DNA of 64,000 nt from SMWN01 sp965221455 (GCA_965221455.1 OZ244890.1:806001-870000); one strand, 5' to 3'. Shown: positions 1-9,517, numbered from the stretch's first letter. Notes: generated from the letters alone by a model not told the origin. Made by a program: numbers and translations.

Positions 1-573
1 GACTCTCGCAATCAACTGTTTGATCAATTCCCCAAATTGCTGCGGTAAATTATAACCCACCGTATCCGGGATATTCACAGTGCTGGCGCCAGCGTCAATA
101 ACGGCTTCCAATACTCGACATAAAAAATCCAGTTCTGATCGGCCGGCATCTTCAGGCGAAAATTCGACATTATCTGTGTAGTTCCGCGCACGCTTCACTG
201 CATATACCGCCCGCTCAAGGACTTGGTCAGGTGTCATGCGTAATTTTTCCTTCATATGGATTGGCGACGTCGCAAGGAATGTATGGATTCTTGATGATCG
301 TGCTGGTTTCAAGGCCGCCGCTGCACGATCAATATCTTCATCCAGTGCACGGGCGAGCCCGCAAACTGTACTGTCCTTAATGACTTCAGCGACTTGATAT
401 ACTGCTTCGAAATCACCTGGACTGGCTATCGGGAATCCTGCCTCAATGACGTCCACCTTCATGCGTTCGAGTGTCTTGGCGATACGAACCTTTTCCTCTT
501 TGCTCATTGACGCACCAGGGCTTTGTTCGCCATCACGAAGCGTTGTATCAAATATTATCAATTTATCCTGCAT
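1..573 (-). CDS. leuA: 2-isopropylmalate synthase, N-terminal part (runs off the window)
   Basis: LeuA condenses acetyl-CoA with 2-ketoisovalerate, the first committed step of leucine synthesis. The visible 191 codons begin MQDKLIIFDTTLRDGEQSPG, the HMGL-like TIM-barrel start with the metal- and substrate-binding TTLRDGEQ motif. Conserved stretches for EAGFPIASPGD, YAVKRARNYTDNVEFSPEDA and the SxVNIPDTVGY strand follow. The ATG at 571-573 has a GGAG ribosome site about 9 bases upstream. The C-terminal half, with the leucine-binding regulatory domain, lies outside the window. It is last in a minus-strand row ilvB-ilvN-ilvC-psd-pssA-leuA, separated from pssA by 287 bases, so it probably also has its own promoter. 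Confidence 0.97.
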   Translation of the reverse strand, partial: MQDKLIIFDTTLRDGEQSPGASMSKEEKVRIAKTLERMKVDVIEAGFPIASPGDFEAVYQVAEVIKDSTVCGLARALDEDIDRAAAALKPARSSRIHTFLATSPIHMKEKLRMTPDQVLERAVYAVKRARNYTDNVEFSPEDAGRSELDFLCRVLEAVIDAGASTVNIPDTVGYNLPQQFGELIKQLIARV

Positions 574-590
574 TATTCTGCTCCAAACCT

Positions 591-738
591 GCATCCATAC
601 TACAGTATGGATGCATTACCATAAACAGATTTGTCGTGTGTAGGGGAGGACTACACGTGAATTTGTTGCTGATTTTTAAGTGGTTTAATTTGCCCGAAAG
701 GGCAGCAGACGATCCCGAACACCGAATGACAATTCGGT
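591..738 (-). promoter_or_regulatory. Structured leader upstream of leuA (four short hairpins)
   Basis: Four perfect stem-loops lie between the leuA start and the pssA end: 591-600/605-614 (10 bp stem, 4-base loop), 638-643/651-656 (6 bp stem, the loop reads TCCTCCC on the minus strand), 691-695/700-704 (5 bp, 4-base loop) and 721-727/732-738 (7 bp, 4-base loop). The one nearest leuA sits just before its ribosome site. A 30-codon minus-strand reading frame (777 to 685) with five leucines, two adjacent, overlaps the two distal hairpins. It has no good ribosome site. Attenuation or translational control of leuA is an inference. None of the hairpins is followed by a T-run. Confidence 0.3.
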
Positions 739-860
739 ATTCAAGGCTAACTGATAATTTTTGTTGAATGTATTCATCGCAGGACTGAATATAACGACAC
801 TATCGAGTATTGCAAGTGATTCTACAGGCTCAGCTCAAGATAAAATGATCTTGCGGTATT

Positions 861-1616
861 TCAGGAATCAGTCCGGCTATCTGATGACTCCTGAGATCTC
901 CTTAGGGCGCGATGTTTGTGTATGGAAATAAGTGTCATTGCCGGACCGGAGATAGCATAAACCAGGGCCATTGTAGCCAGTACCAGTGGCGGCTTGCTCG
1001 CGATGAACACAAAAAGCGGCACCAGTAATATTATTCCCACAAAGGGAATGCGACCTTTAAAGTCTATGCCCTTGATACTGTAATATCGAATATTACTCAC
1101 CATTAATATTCCAGCGAGTACCGTAACAGGAAATGCAACGATGGTTAAACTTGTAATGTCTACAAATTCCTGCGATTCCCCCAACCAAATCATCCCCGCT
1201 ACCAAAGCGGCGGCGGCGGGACTGGGTAAACCCTGAAAAAACCGTTTATCTTCACTGGCTGCCTGTGTGTTGAACCTGGCGAGCCTGAGTGCTGTCGATG
1301 CCGCGTATACAAACGCCGCGAGCCAACCCAGTTTACCCATGTCAGACAAGACCCACTGGTAGACGATTAGAGCAGGTGCCAAACCAAACGAAACCATATC
1401 AGCCAAACTATCGTACTCAATACCAAAATCGGATTGGGTCTTTGTTAGCCGCGCAATCTGACCATCCAGGGCATCCATTACCATGGCAACAAAAACGGCG
1501 ATAGCAGCAGCCTCAAATTGTGAATTCATACTCGAAACGATGCCATAAAAACCGGCGAACAGACCGGCTGTTGTGAACAGGTTGGGAAGAAGATAAATAC
1601 CGCGACGACGATTCAA
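861..1616 (-). CDS. pssA: CDP-diacylglycerol-serine O-phosphatidyltransferase
   Basis: Makes phosphatidylserine from CDP-diacylglycerol and serine in the inner membrane. The 251-residue protein has several hydrophobic helices and the complete CDP-alcohol phosphotransferase signature at residues 48-73 (DxxDGxxAR, then G65, D69 and D73), with the metal-binding aspartates present. Length is normal for the membrane-integral PssA family. The start is TTG, chosen because AAGGCGAG lies about 6 bases upstream and the next residues (MNRRRGIYLLPNLFT) match the family N-terminus. It lies 104 bases downstream of a Psd homologue, as in other ilv-psd-pssA-leuA clusters. Confidence 0.95.
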   Translation of the reverse strand: MNRRRGIYLLPNLFTTAGLFAGFYGIVSSMNSQFEAAAIAVFVAMVMDALDGQIARLTKTQSDFGIEYDSLADMVSFGLAPALIVYQWVLSDMGKLGWLAAFVYAASTALRLARFNTQAASEDKRFFQGLPSPAAAALVAGMIWLGESQEFVDITSLTIVAFPVTVLAGILMVSNIRYYSIKGIDFKGRIPFVGIILLVPLFVFIASKPPLVLATMALVYAISGPAMTLISIHKHRALRRSQESSDSRTDS

Positions 1617-1720
1617 TTTTTTCTCGCCTTAATTACCGGAAATATCAGCATGAATACTGCGCTGATGAAACCAGTCTGTTCCACTCATGCAGCATATCGC
1701 CCGCCAAAAACCTTCTGTGT

Positions 1721-2431
1721 TCAAAAGACACCACCTGAAACGACTTTTTTACCATGTGGATTATTATCATTAATCATGCTGGCTGGTTTCTCATGTATAA
1801 AGTAAGCAAGAATATCCTCGCCGGATGTAACCGACTGACCAGTTTCGATCTCAAGTTTTGAATATATCGAAATGAGCACATCCACTGTGCCGCCAAAAAA
1901 TAGATAACCGCACCTTTGTCCCTGACCAAGCCGCTCACCGGACTGAATATACATCCGAAACAGATGTGCCACAAAAAAACCTAATCTGAAGACCACTACC
2001 ACGTCATCGCCCTCGTCCGTTCTGATCCAGAAAATAAACTTGCGTTGTCCATTTTCTTCCTGACATTTCTGTGACCACTGCTCCATCACCTTACCTTCGA
2101 TGGGACTGCGTAAAGAATAAATATCAAATTTCGATATCTTTATCCTGACTCTTTTCGCACGGCGTTCAATTCCATGCAGACTAAACCATGGATCTTCAAT
2201 TTCATCTATCTGCATAACTTTACCATGTACCGGACTGAGCAACGCCAACGGAGATGAAGGAATATTGCACCGAGGATCGCGTAACAGGAAGAGGAAAAAA
2301 CAGAATATAACAGCAAGAAAAATGGTGACGTCACTGTTAAAGAATAAAAAGGCCAATAAAACCAGTCCTGCCAGTACAAATAACAGCAACCAGCCTTCTT
2401 TTGCAATGAACGGATAACGGTTAGTAGGCAT
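1721..2431 (-). CDS. Phosphatidylserine decarboxylase homologue lacking catalytic residues
   Basis: The 236-residue protein has the short-type Psd layout: two N-terminal membrane segments (about 14-31 and 33-50), an RDP motif at 51-53, and a C-terminal beta domain. It lies upstream of pssA, where psd normally sits. Psd enzymes mature by self-cleavage before a serine that becomes the pyruvoyl cofactor, using an Asp-His-Ser triad. By alignment to family motifs, the SPxDG aspartate is His69 (SPVHG), the VHxxR histidine is Tyr105 (DIYSLR), and the FGS serine is Gly181 (FFGGTVDV). The reading frame is otherwise intact, so this looks like a maintained pseudoenzyme rather than a decaying gene. The role is unknown, and the cell should need another Psd to make phosphatidylethanolamine. 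Confidence 0.7.
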   Translation of the reverse strand: MPTNRYPFIAKEGWLLLFVLAGLVLLAFLFFNSDVTIFLAVIFCFFLFLLRDPRCNIPSSPLALLSPVHGKVMQIDEIEDPWFSLHGIERRAKRVRIKISKFDIYSLRSPIEGKVMEQWSQKCQEENGQRKFIFWIRTDEGDDVVVVFRLGFFVAHLFRMYIQSGERLGQGQRCGYLFFGGTVDVLISIYSKLEIETGQSVTSGEDILAYFIHEKPASMINDNNPHGKKVVSGGVF

Positions 2432-2520
2432 GCTGTAACCCTAGAAAATCAAGGCTCTGTGACATGGAGCCATATTAATTTTACCTGCCACCAGACTTCT
2501 GTTCTTGAGGGTTAACTGCT

Positions 2521-3525
2521 TTAGTTCTTATCCGTGTCAACCAGTTGATTGGCTTTAATCCAGGGCATCATGGAACGCAGTTTTGCACCCGTCACTTCGA
2601 TATCATGCTTCTTCATTTCTTCTCTACGTGCGGGCAAACTGTTCACATTGGCAACGAATTCTTTTGCGAACTCACCACTTTGTATTTCAGCAAGTATCTT
2701 TTTCATCTCGGCTTTGGTTTGCTCATTCACAATGCGCGTCCCGCGAGTTACATCACCGTATTCAGCGGTGTTGGATATGGAATAACGCATATTTGCGATA
2801 CCTCCTTCGTACATGAGATCAACAATCAGCTTTAACTCGTGAAGACATTCGAAATATGCCATTTCCGGCGGGTATCCACTTTCCACCAATGTCTCAAAGC
2901 CAGCCTGAACCAAAGCCGTGGTGCCGCCGCATAGAACCGTTTGTTCACCGAACAAGTCAGTTTCTGTTTCATCCTTGAAAGTTGTTTCAATAACGGCTGT
3001 TCGACCACCACCGATTGCCGACGCATAGGATAAGGCAAGCGCTTTTGCCTGGCCGGATTTATCCTGTTTAACTGCAATCAAATCCGGGATACCACCGCCC
3101 TTGACAAACTCACTACGGACAGTATGCCCCGGTGCTTTGGGTGCAATCATAATCACATCCAGATCATCTCGTAATGTAATAAGTTCAAAATGCACATTGA
3201 AACCATGCGCAAAAGCCAATGTTGCACCCTGCTTCAAATTTGGCTCAACTTCATTTTTGTACAAATCGGCCTGAAACTCATCCGGGGCAAGAATCATGAC
3301 AACATCACCCCAAGCCACTGCTTCCTTGATTGATTTTACCGCAAGACCGGATTTTTCCGCCTTAACAACCGAGCTGGAGTCTTTACGCAAGCCGACGCAA
3401 ACATCAACACCGGAATCTTTCAGGTTGTTCGCATGAGCATGTCCCTGTGATCCATAACCAATAATCGTAACCTTCCTGGCCCGGATAAGGGAAATGTCTG
3501 CATCTTCATCATAATAAATATTCAT
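2521..3525 (-). CDS. ilvC: Ketol-acid reductoisomerase (NADP+)
   Basis: Second common step of valine, leucine and isoleucine synthesis: isomerisation and NADPH reduction of acetolactate or acetohydroxybutyrate. The 334 residues fit the short class I family. The N-terminal Rossmann motif GYGSQGHAHANNL is at 23-35, followed by LRKDS. The knotted C-terminal domain contains ETFKDETETDLFGEQ and ECLHELKLIVDLMYEGG with the Mg-binding acidic residues. The ATG start gives the standard N-terminus MNIYYDEDAD. It follows ilvN by 72 bases and is probably cotranscribed with ilvB and ilvN. Confidence 0.98.
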   Translation of the reverse strand: MNIYYDEDADISLIRARKVTIIGYGSQGHAHANNLKDSGVDVCVGLRKDSSSVVKAEKSGLAVKSIKEAVAWGDVVMILAPDEFQADLYKNEVEPNLKQGATLAFAHGFNVHFELITLRDDLDVIMIAPKAPGHTVRSEFVKGGGIPDLIAVKQDKSGQAKALALSYASAIGGGRTAVIETTFKDETETDLFGEQTVLCGGTTALVQAGFETLVESGYPPEMAYFECLHELKLIVDLMYEGGIANMRYSISNTAEYGDVTRGTRIVNEQTKAEMKKILAEIQSGEFAKEFVANVNSLPARREEMKKHDIEVTGAKLRSMMPWIKANQLVDTDKN

Positions 3526-3597
3526 AATGCCTGGTTCTCAAAAATATATTAAAAATAAAATCTTAATGGAATAAAACTTCCTGAATCTTTTTAAACA

Positions 3598-4083
3598 CTA
3601 AATCGCTTTGTCACCACGTGCGATACCTGATACCCCTGAACGCACAACTTCCAGAATATTATTGTGATCCAGTGTATCTATAAAGGCATCCAGCTTATCG
3701 CCGGCACCAGTCATCTCCGTGGTATATGTACTTTCCGTAACATCAATGATTCGACCACGAAAAATATCAACCAAACGTTTAATTTCTTCACGGTTTTCAC
3801 CCGTAGCCGACAATTTGATTAACATCAGTTCACGTTCAATGTGGCGACTTTCATTCAAATCCACCACTTTAATCACATCAACCAGTTTATTCAGATGCTT
3901 GGTGATCTGCTCAATAACTTCATCTGATCCCGATGTCACCAGGGTCATACGTGAAACAGTGGGATCTTCCGTCGGCGCTACAGTCAGTGACTCGATGTTA
4001 TACGCTCGTGCGGAGAACAAGCCGGCGACACGCGACAATGCCCCTGTCTCATTTTCAAGTAATAATGAAAGTATATGCCTCAT
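3598..4083 (-). CDS. ilvN: Acetolactate synthase small (regulatory) subunit
   Basis: Regulatory subunit (IlvH/IlvN type) that binds valine and activates the large subunit. The 161 residues show an N-terminal ACT domain (MRHILSLLLENETGALSRVAG, residues 1-75) and the C-terminal small-subunit domain containing REEIKRLVDIFRGRIIDVT. Length is typical. The ATG lies 3 bases beyond the ilvB stop, so the two subunits are translationally coupled. Confidence 0.96.
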   Translation of the reverse strand: MRHILSLLLENETGALSRVAGLFSARAYNIESLTVAPTEDPTVSRMTLVTSGSDEVIEQITKHLNKLVDVIKVVDLNESRHIERELMLIKLSATGENREEIKRLVDIFRGRIIDVTESTYTTEMTGAGDKLDAFIDTLDHNNILEVVRSGVSGIARGDKAI

Positions 4084-4086
4084 AAA

Positions 4087-5814
4087 TTAAGCCAGCTCTC
4101 TTTCCGGCGATAAATGCATTTCATGTTGACCGCCACCGGCAACTATCATCGGATATACGTTTTCGGTTTGATCGGTAATAAAATCAATGAATACCACTTT
4201 TTGTTTTTCCTGCAGTGCCTCTTGCAGCGCTGATTCAACATCGGCGGTCTTTTCGATACGCATCCCGATATGACCATAAGCCTCGGCTAATTTAACGAAA
4301 TCAGGCAGTGCCTCCATGTAAGAATGCGAATAACGCTTCTCATAGAAAAATTCCTGCCACTGTCTCACCATGCCCATATAGCGATTGTTTAAATTAACCA
4401 CCACGAAAGGAACACCATACTGCAGACAAGTGGAAAGCTCCTGGATACACATAACAATACTTGCGTCACCGGTAATACATGCAACAGTTGCATCCGGAAA
4501 AGCTTTCTTCACGCCCATCGCCGCAGGCAAGCCGAAACCCATGGTGCCCAAACCACCTGAGTTGATCCAACGTCTTGGCTTGTCAAACTTGTAATACTGC
4601 GCCGCCCACATCTGATGCTGTCCAACATCAGAGGTGATATAAGCATCTCCCCCGGTCAGTTCATAGAGTTTCTCAATAACGTACTGCGGCTTGATAATTT
4701 CACTATCGCGATCATATTTAAGACAATCGATCCCCTGCCATTCCCTAATTTGACTCCACCATGGTTCCAGATCTTTTAGCGTTGGCAGATCTTTCCTGCT
4801 TTCAAGCAGTGCCGATAAATCATGCAGCACATGCTTAACATCACCGACAATGGGAATATCAACGGGTATATTTTTCGAGATTGAAGAAGGATCCACATCA
4901 ATATGGATAATCTTTGCCGCCGGGCAAAACTGCCCGAGATCACCCGTGACGCGATCATCAAAACGAGCGCCTATAGCAATCAACACATCGCACTGATGCA
5001 TCGCCATATTCGCTTCGTAGGTTCCATGCATTCCGAGCATACCGACGAATTGCTTATCTGTAGCCGGATACGCGCCCAACCCCATTAATGTATTGGTAAT
5101 CGGGAAACCTGATTTACGTGTAAATGAGGTGAGTTCTGCATCAGCATCCGACAGGATGGCGCCACCGCCGGAATATATCATCGGTCTTCTGGCTGTGGCT
5201 ATCAAATCAACCGCACGTTTCATCTGACCTGTGTGTCCCTTCAGGACAGGTCTATAGGATCGCATTTCCATATTTTCGGGATATTCATATTCGCAACTGT
5301 CCGCAGTAACATCCTTCGGAATATCCACAACAACAGGGCCTGGACGACCTGTCATTGCAACATAAAATGCTTTTTTCATTGTTGTCGCCAGGTTTTTAAC
5401 ATCCTTGACCAGGAAATTGTGTTTTACGCAAGGACGGGTCACACCAATAGCATCAACCTCCTGAAAAGCATCATTCCCGATCAAGTGAGTCGCTACCTGC
5501 CCGGTAAAAACAACCAGGGGGATGGAGTCCATGTAAGCAGTGGCGATCCCCGTTACACAGTTAGTCGCCCCCGGGCCGGAGGTGACTAAAACCACGCCTG
5601 GTTTACCTGTCGCACGTGCATAAGCATCAGCCGCGTGTGTTGCGCCCTGTTCATGGCGCACCAGAATATGCTCGACATCATCCTGTTTGTACAATGCATC
5701 GTAGATATGCAACACCGCGCCACCAGGATAACCAAACAAGTGTTCGATTCCTTCATCTTTCAGGGCACGAACAAATATTTCCGCCCCTCGAAGCACCTCT
5801 TTTTTTTTGCCCAA
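4087..5814 (-). CDS. ilvB: Acetolactate synthase large (catalytic) subunit, biosynthetic type
   Basis: Thiamine diphosphate enzyme that joins two pyruvates, or pyruvate and 2-oxobutyrate. The 575-residue chain shows catalytic Glu55 in RHEQGATHAADAYARATG, the central FAD/NAD-like domain, and the thiamine diphosphate/Mg motif from GDAS (449) to LNN (475-477). The call is TTG at 5812-5814, with AGGA about 10 bases upstream; no ATG lies between this codon and the conserved EIFVRALKDEGIEHLFGYPG. First gene of the ilvBNC unit, divergent from proS. Family members are often called ilvI or ilvB interchangeably. Confidence 0.96.
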   Translation of the reverse strand: MGKKKEVLRGAEIFVRALKDEGIEHLFGYPGGAVLHIYDALYKQDDVEHILVRHEQGATHAADAYARATGKPGVVLVTSGPGATNCVTGIATAYMDSIPLVVFTGQVATHLIGNDAFQEVDAIGVTRPCVKHNFLVKDVKNLATTMKKAFYVAMTGRPGPVVVDIPKDVTADSCEYEYPENMEMRSYRPVLKGHTGQMKRAVDLIATARRPMIYSGGGAILSDADAELTSFTRKSGFPITNTLMGLGAYPATDKQFVGMLGMHGTYEANMAMHQCDVLIAIGARFDDRVTGDLGQFCPAAKIIHIDVDPSSISKNIPVDIPIVGDVKHVLHDLSALLESRKDLPTLKDLEPWWSQIREWQGIDCLKYDRDSEIIKPQYVIEKLYELTGGDAYITSDVGQHQMWAAQYYKFDKPRRWINSGGLGTMGFGLPAAMGVKKAFPDATVACITGDASIVMCIQELSTCLQYGVPFVVVNLNNRYMGMVRQWQEFFYEKRYSHSYMEALPDFVKLAEAYGHIGMRIEKTADVESALQEALQEKQKVVFIDFITDQTENVYPMIVAGGGQHEMHLSPERELA

Positions 5815-6145
5815 TACGCCCGTGTCCTATTGATTATGTTTTTCGTCGGTGTGAACCTTGGAAAGTTACTTATATTCTCGTCTTAGGTCAAGTTGTGCCA
5901 TGCACAATAATCACATCTGTAAACTCAAGCGAGCGTAAATACCATGCATCAAGAACTGAATCATTTCAACCAGGTTCAAATATTCAAAAATACATGAAGC
6001 ATAAAAAATTATCGAAATTGTACTCTGGGACCTGGACTCTCCATGAATGCGGACTGCAAGGCGCGGGGAGTTTGGGTATCGGCCCGGTTGGGCTTAAGAT
6101 ATGCACCAACGAATAATTGAATAATTTTTAATCGTCGAGAGCCTA
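5815..6145. other. Divergent intergenic region between ilvB and proS
   Basis: 331 bases with no credible gene. It must hold the promoters for the ilv operon (leftward) and proS (rightward). No strong sigma-70 match was found by eye. A small GCCC-GGTT-GGGC hairpin lies near 6081-6093. No run of Ile, Val or Leu codons typical of an ilv attenuator leader peptide was seen. Confidence 0.5.
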
Positions 6146-7858
6146 ATGCAAATTTCCAAATATTTAATCGCCACGCTTAGAGAAAGTCCTGCTGAAACCG
6201 AGATTATCAGTCACCAACTGATGTTGAGAGCCGGCATGATCCGCAAGATCGCCTCGGGAATTTACACATGGTTACCGATGGGTTTGCGCGTCCTGCGCAA
6301 AGTGGAGGCTATTATCCGCGAAGAAATGAATGCGGTCGGCGCCCAGGAACTATTGATGTCCGGAGTACAACCCGCAGAACTTTGGCAAGAATCGGGACGC
6401 TGGGATAAATACGGATCCGAACTGTTACGACTTCAGGATAGACAGGGACGAGATTTCTGCCTCGGTCCTACCCACGAAGAAATCATTACCGATTTGATTC
6501 GCAAGGAAATCAGAAGCTACAAACAACTCCCCGCCAATTTTTATCAGATACAAACCAAGTTTCGTGACGAAATCAGACCCCGTTTTGGCATCATGCGTGC
6601 CCGCGAATTTCTGATGAAAGATGCCTATTCCTTTCATTTGACTGACGAGTCGCTGCAGGAAACTTATCAACAAATGTTCGACAGTTATACTCGAATATTC
6701 GAGCGTCTGGGTCTGAAGTTCCTTGTCGTGCAAGCTGACGGTGGCAATATCGGCGGCAGTGCGTCTCATGAATTCCACGTACTGGCGGATTCCGGAGAAG
6801 ATCAAATCGTCTTCACTGCAACAGAATCATACGCGGCGAATATCGAGTTGGCGGAAGCGCCGATGCCGGAAGGCATACGCGATGCCGCTGACGCAAAACT
6901 GGAACTCGTTAAAACACCCGGACAACACAGTATTGAAGAAGTCAGCCGGTATCTGAATATCACCGCCGATAAATGTATCAAAACATTGATCGTGAAAGGA
7001 CAAAATGACGGTCTCGTTGCATTGGTTCTTCGTGGTGACCATGAACTCAATAAGGTCAAGGCGGAGAAAATACCCGAGGTTGCAAAACCACTGGAATTTG
7101 CCGACATAGAGGCAATAAAAAAGCTACTGCACTGTACACCCGGTTCTATCGGGCCGATCAATATCAACATTCCTGTGATGGTCGATCACAGTGCCTTGCA
7201 TGTTGCAAATTTCGTTTGCGGTGCCAATGAAGACGGCAAACATCTCACCGGCGTAAACTGGGGGCGTGACTTACCTGAACCACAGGGCGTTGATATACGT
7301 AATGTTGTCAAGGGTGAACCTGCTCCCGACGGTTCAGGCACGCTTGAAATCGCCCGAGGTATAGAAGTCGGTCACGTATTTCAACTCGGGAAAAAATACA
7401 GCACCGCAATGAAAGCCACCTGCCTGGATGCAAATGGCGACGCCCAAACATTAGTCATGGGCTGTTACGGCATTGGTGTATCAAGAATATTAGCCGCCGC
7501 CATAGAACAAAATCACGACGCAAACGGCATTATCTGGCCCGATGCAATTGCACCTTTTCAGGTTTCATTGGTACCCATCAACATGCATAAATCACAACGT
7601 CTGCGCGGTGCTGTCATGGCACTGTATGCAGAGTTACAAGATGCCGGGCTTGAAGTTCTGCTGGATGATCGCAAAGAAAGACCCGGCGTGATGTTCTCGG
7701 ATGCCGAGTTAATCGGTATTCCTTACCGACTTACTTTTGCTGAACGCGGCCTTGATGCCGGAACCATCGAGTATCGATCCAGAAAAGAATCCAAAAATAC
7801 TGATGTTTTATTAACTGAAGTTGTCGAATTTATAAAAAATAAACTGGTTACTGCATAA
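6146..7858 (+). CDS. proS: Prolyl-tRNA synthetase, bacterial type
   Basis: Charges tRNA-Pro. The 570 residues have the bacterial class II architecture: motif 1 region (YTWLPMGLRVLRKVEAIIREEM), motif 2 (KFRDEIRPRFGIMRAREFLM, about 138-158), an inserted YbaK-like editing domain (about 230-385) that clears Ala-tRNA-Pro, motif 3 (CYGIGVSRILAAAIEQ, about 441-456), and a C-terminal anticodon-binding domain ending in VVEFIKNKL. ATG start after GAGAG. Its stop lies 12 bases before the hsdR remnant, so the accessory island begins directly at its 3' end. Confidence 0.98.
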   Translation: MQISKYLIATLRESPAETEIISHQLMLRAGMIRKIASGIYTWLPMGLRVLRKVEAIIREEMNAVGAQELLMSGVQPAELWQESGRWDKYGSELLRLQDRQGRDFCLGPTHEEIITDLIRKEIRSYKQLPANFYQIQTKFRDEIRPRFGIMRAREFLMKDAYSFHLTDESLQETYQQMFDSYTRIFERLGLKFLVVQADGGNIGGSASHEFHVLADSGEDQIVFTATESYAANIELAEAPMPEGIRDAADAKLELVKTPGQHSIEEVSRYLNITADKCIKTLIVKGQNDGLVALVLRGDHELNKVKAEKIPEVAKPLEFADIEAIKKLLHCTPGSIGPININIPVMVDHSALHVANFVCGANEDGKHLTGVNWGRDLPEPQGVDIRNVVKGEPAPDGSGTLEIARGIEVGHVFQLGKKYSTAMKATCLDANGDAQTLVMGCYGIGVSRILAAAIEQNHDANGIIWPDAIAPFQVSLVPINMHKSQRLRGAVMALYAELQDAGLEVLLDDRKERPGVMFSDAELIGIPYRLTFAERGLDAGTIEYRSRKESKNTDVLLTEVVEFIKNKLVTA

Positions 7859-7870
7859 GACAGTCACGAT

Positions 7871-8815
7871 TTGATGAATAATGCTTTTTGTGTTGGCATT
7901 ATCCAGGTAAACATCACTGGCAGAGGGAAAAGAAAAAGAGCGGATTATATTCTCTACCATAAGCTCAATATTCCCATTGCCATCATCGAAGCCAAAGACA
8001 ATACGCACTCCGTAAAAGCCGGTATACAACAAGAATTGGACTATGCAAAAATTCTGGATATCCCTTCAGTCTATAGCAGTAATGGCGATGGCTTTTATGA
8101 ACATGATCGTACCTGCACCGATGGGACAATAGAAAAAGAAATCACCCTTGATGAATTCCCGTCACCGCAAGTACTTTGGCAACGCTATAAAAAATACAAA
8201 GGTATCCTCTCAACAGAACAAGAAAAAATAGTGGCACAAGATTATTTTTTTGACGGTACAGACCGAACCCCGCGCTATTATCAGCAAATAGCCATCAACC
8301 GCACAGTCGAAGCCATAGCCAAAGGTCAAGATCGTATATTGCTAACGATGGCTACAGGCACAGGTAAAACCTACACCGCCTTTCAAATTATCCGTCGTTT
8401 ATGGAAAAGCGGCAGCAAAAAACGCATTTTGTTTTTGGCTGACGGAAACGCCTTGATAGACCAAACCAGGCGTGGAGATTTTCGTCATTTCAAAGATAAA
8501 ATGACGGTGATAAGACAAAAGAAAATTGATAAATCCCATGAAATTTATCTTGCCCTCTACCAGGGCTTAACCAATTACGATGAAGACAAAGATGCTTATC
8601 GTGAATTCAGCCCGGATTTTTTCGACTTAATCGTCATCGACGAATGCCACCGAGGCAGTGCTAAAGAAGACATAGAAGACATGAAAATACTGCAAGTGAA
8701 TCCGTTGGATTAATCTGGATCGCCGTTGGAGATTGTTGGGTTGTTTGGGGGTATAATGGAGTATCAACGGGCGTTGATGGAATTAGAACAAGAAATTTAT
8801 AGTAAGGTTTCGTGA
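7871..8815 (+). pseudogene. hsdR: Truncated type I restriction subunit HsdR
   Basis: 7871-8713 encodes 280 residues of an HsdR protein, normally about 800-1,000. It keeps the nuclease core (Asp25 ... Glu40-Ala-Lys42), SVYSSNGDGFYEHD, Walker A ATGTGKT at 161-167 and the helicase DECH box at 257-260, then ends within ten residues of unrelated sequence. Roughly the first 30 residues expected are also missing at the proS junction. After the TAA, the same frame continues to 8815 with a tail containing GLFGGIMEYQRAL and ELEQEIYSKVS, probably the C-terminus of the last hsd gene brought up by an internal deletion. That tail's TGA overlaps the next ATG (TGATG), as in an operon. Without helicase motifs III-VI the product cannot translocate DNA. 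Confidence 0.85.
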
Positions 8816-9474
8816 TGGGTAAAGTAGCAAATGAAAATATAGAATTATTAGAGTTAATATCATTCTCTATTAGTAGAAATTTCACGATAAAATTACATAT
8901 TGATGGATGTTTTGTATTGGCAATTGTAGTTCTACTATTATTAATCTTTATAATTATTAGATATTTGCCTAAAGGGTTTAAGCAGTTTGAGATTGATGAG
9001 GCAGAATTCGGTTTAGGTAATTCTAAAATTAGAGTTAAACCAAATACAACAGATAAACAAATAGCTTACAAAATATGGGTTGAGTTAAGCACAAGAAAAA
9101 TTGGACTTCCAATTGATTTAGAAAACGATGTAATTTCTGAAGTGTATGATTCTTGGTATAGTTTTTTTGGTGTCACAAGAGAACTTGTAAAAGAAGTTCC
9201 AGTTTCTTGTTTTCGTAGATCTGATACCGACACAATCATTCGTTTGTCTATAGAAGTTTTAAATAAAGGAGTTCGTCCACATCTAACTACATGGCAAGCA
9301 AAATTTCGTAGGTGGTATGAAAGAGAATGTAAAAATGATGCTAATAAACAACTTTCGCCACAAGAAATACAGAAGAAATTTCCACAATATGATGAGCTTT
9401 CAGCTGACATTAAATCTGTTAATCAGAACTTAATTAGTTATAGAGATAAACTTCGTCAAATTGCTATTGGGTAA
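8815..9474 (+). CDS. Membrane-anchored protein of unknown function, partner of a TIR-like protein
   Basis: About 219 residues. A short N-terminal stretch leads into one strong transmembrane helix (about 31-50, rich in Val/Leu/Ile) and then a soluble, charged domain of about 165 residues with FEIDEAEFGLGNSKIRVKP, KIWVELSTRKIGLPIDLE and a WYSFFGVTRELVKEVP segment. I do not recognise the family. The ATG at 8815 overlaps the stop of the hsd remnant; the GTG at 8812 is less likely. The TIR-like gene begins 43 bases downstream on the same strand, suggesting a membrane effector or sensor with a TIR partner. Base composition is clearly more AT-rich than proS. Confidence 0.7.
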   Translation: MGKVANENIELLELISFSISRNFTIKLHIDGCFVLAIVVLLLLIFIIIRYLPKGFKQFEIDEAEFGLGNSKIRVKPNTTDKQIAYKIWVELSTRKIGLPIDLENDVISEVYDSWYSFFGVTRELVKEVPVSCFRRSDTDTIIRLSIEVLNKGVRPHLTTWQAKFRRWYERECKNDANKQLSPQEIQKKFPQYDELSADIKSVNQNLISYRDKLRQIAIG

Positions 9475-9517
9475 TATGATTATTAATTTTATTTAATTTT
9501 TGAGAAGGCGATTTAAT

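Noticed and set aside
446..767. Two overlapping plus-strand frames at the leuA start
   Set aside because: Antisense to leuA and its leader; no ribosome site and no recognisable protein features.
5933..6120. Leader peptide for an ilv attenuator
   Set aside because: No run of Ile/Val/Leu codons followed by a terminator-like hairpin was found.
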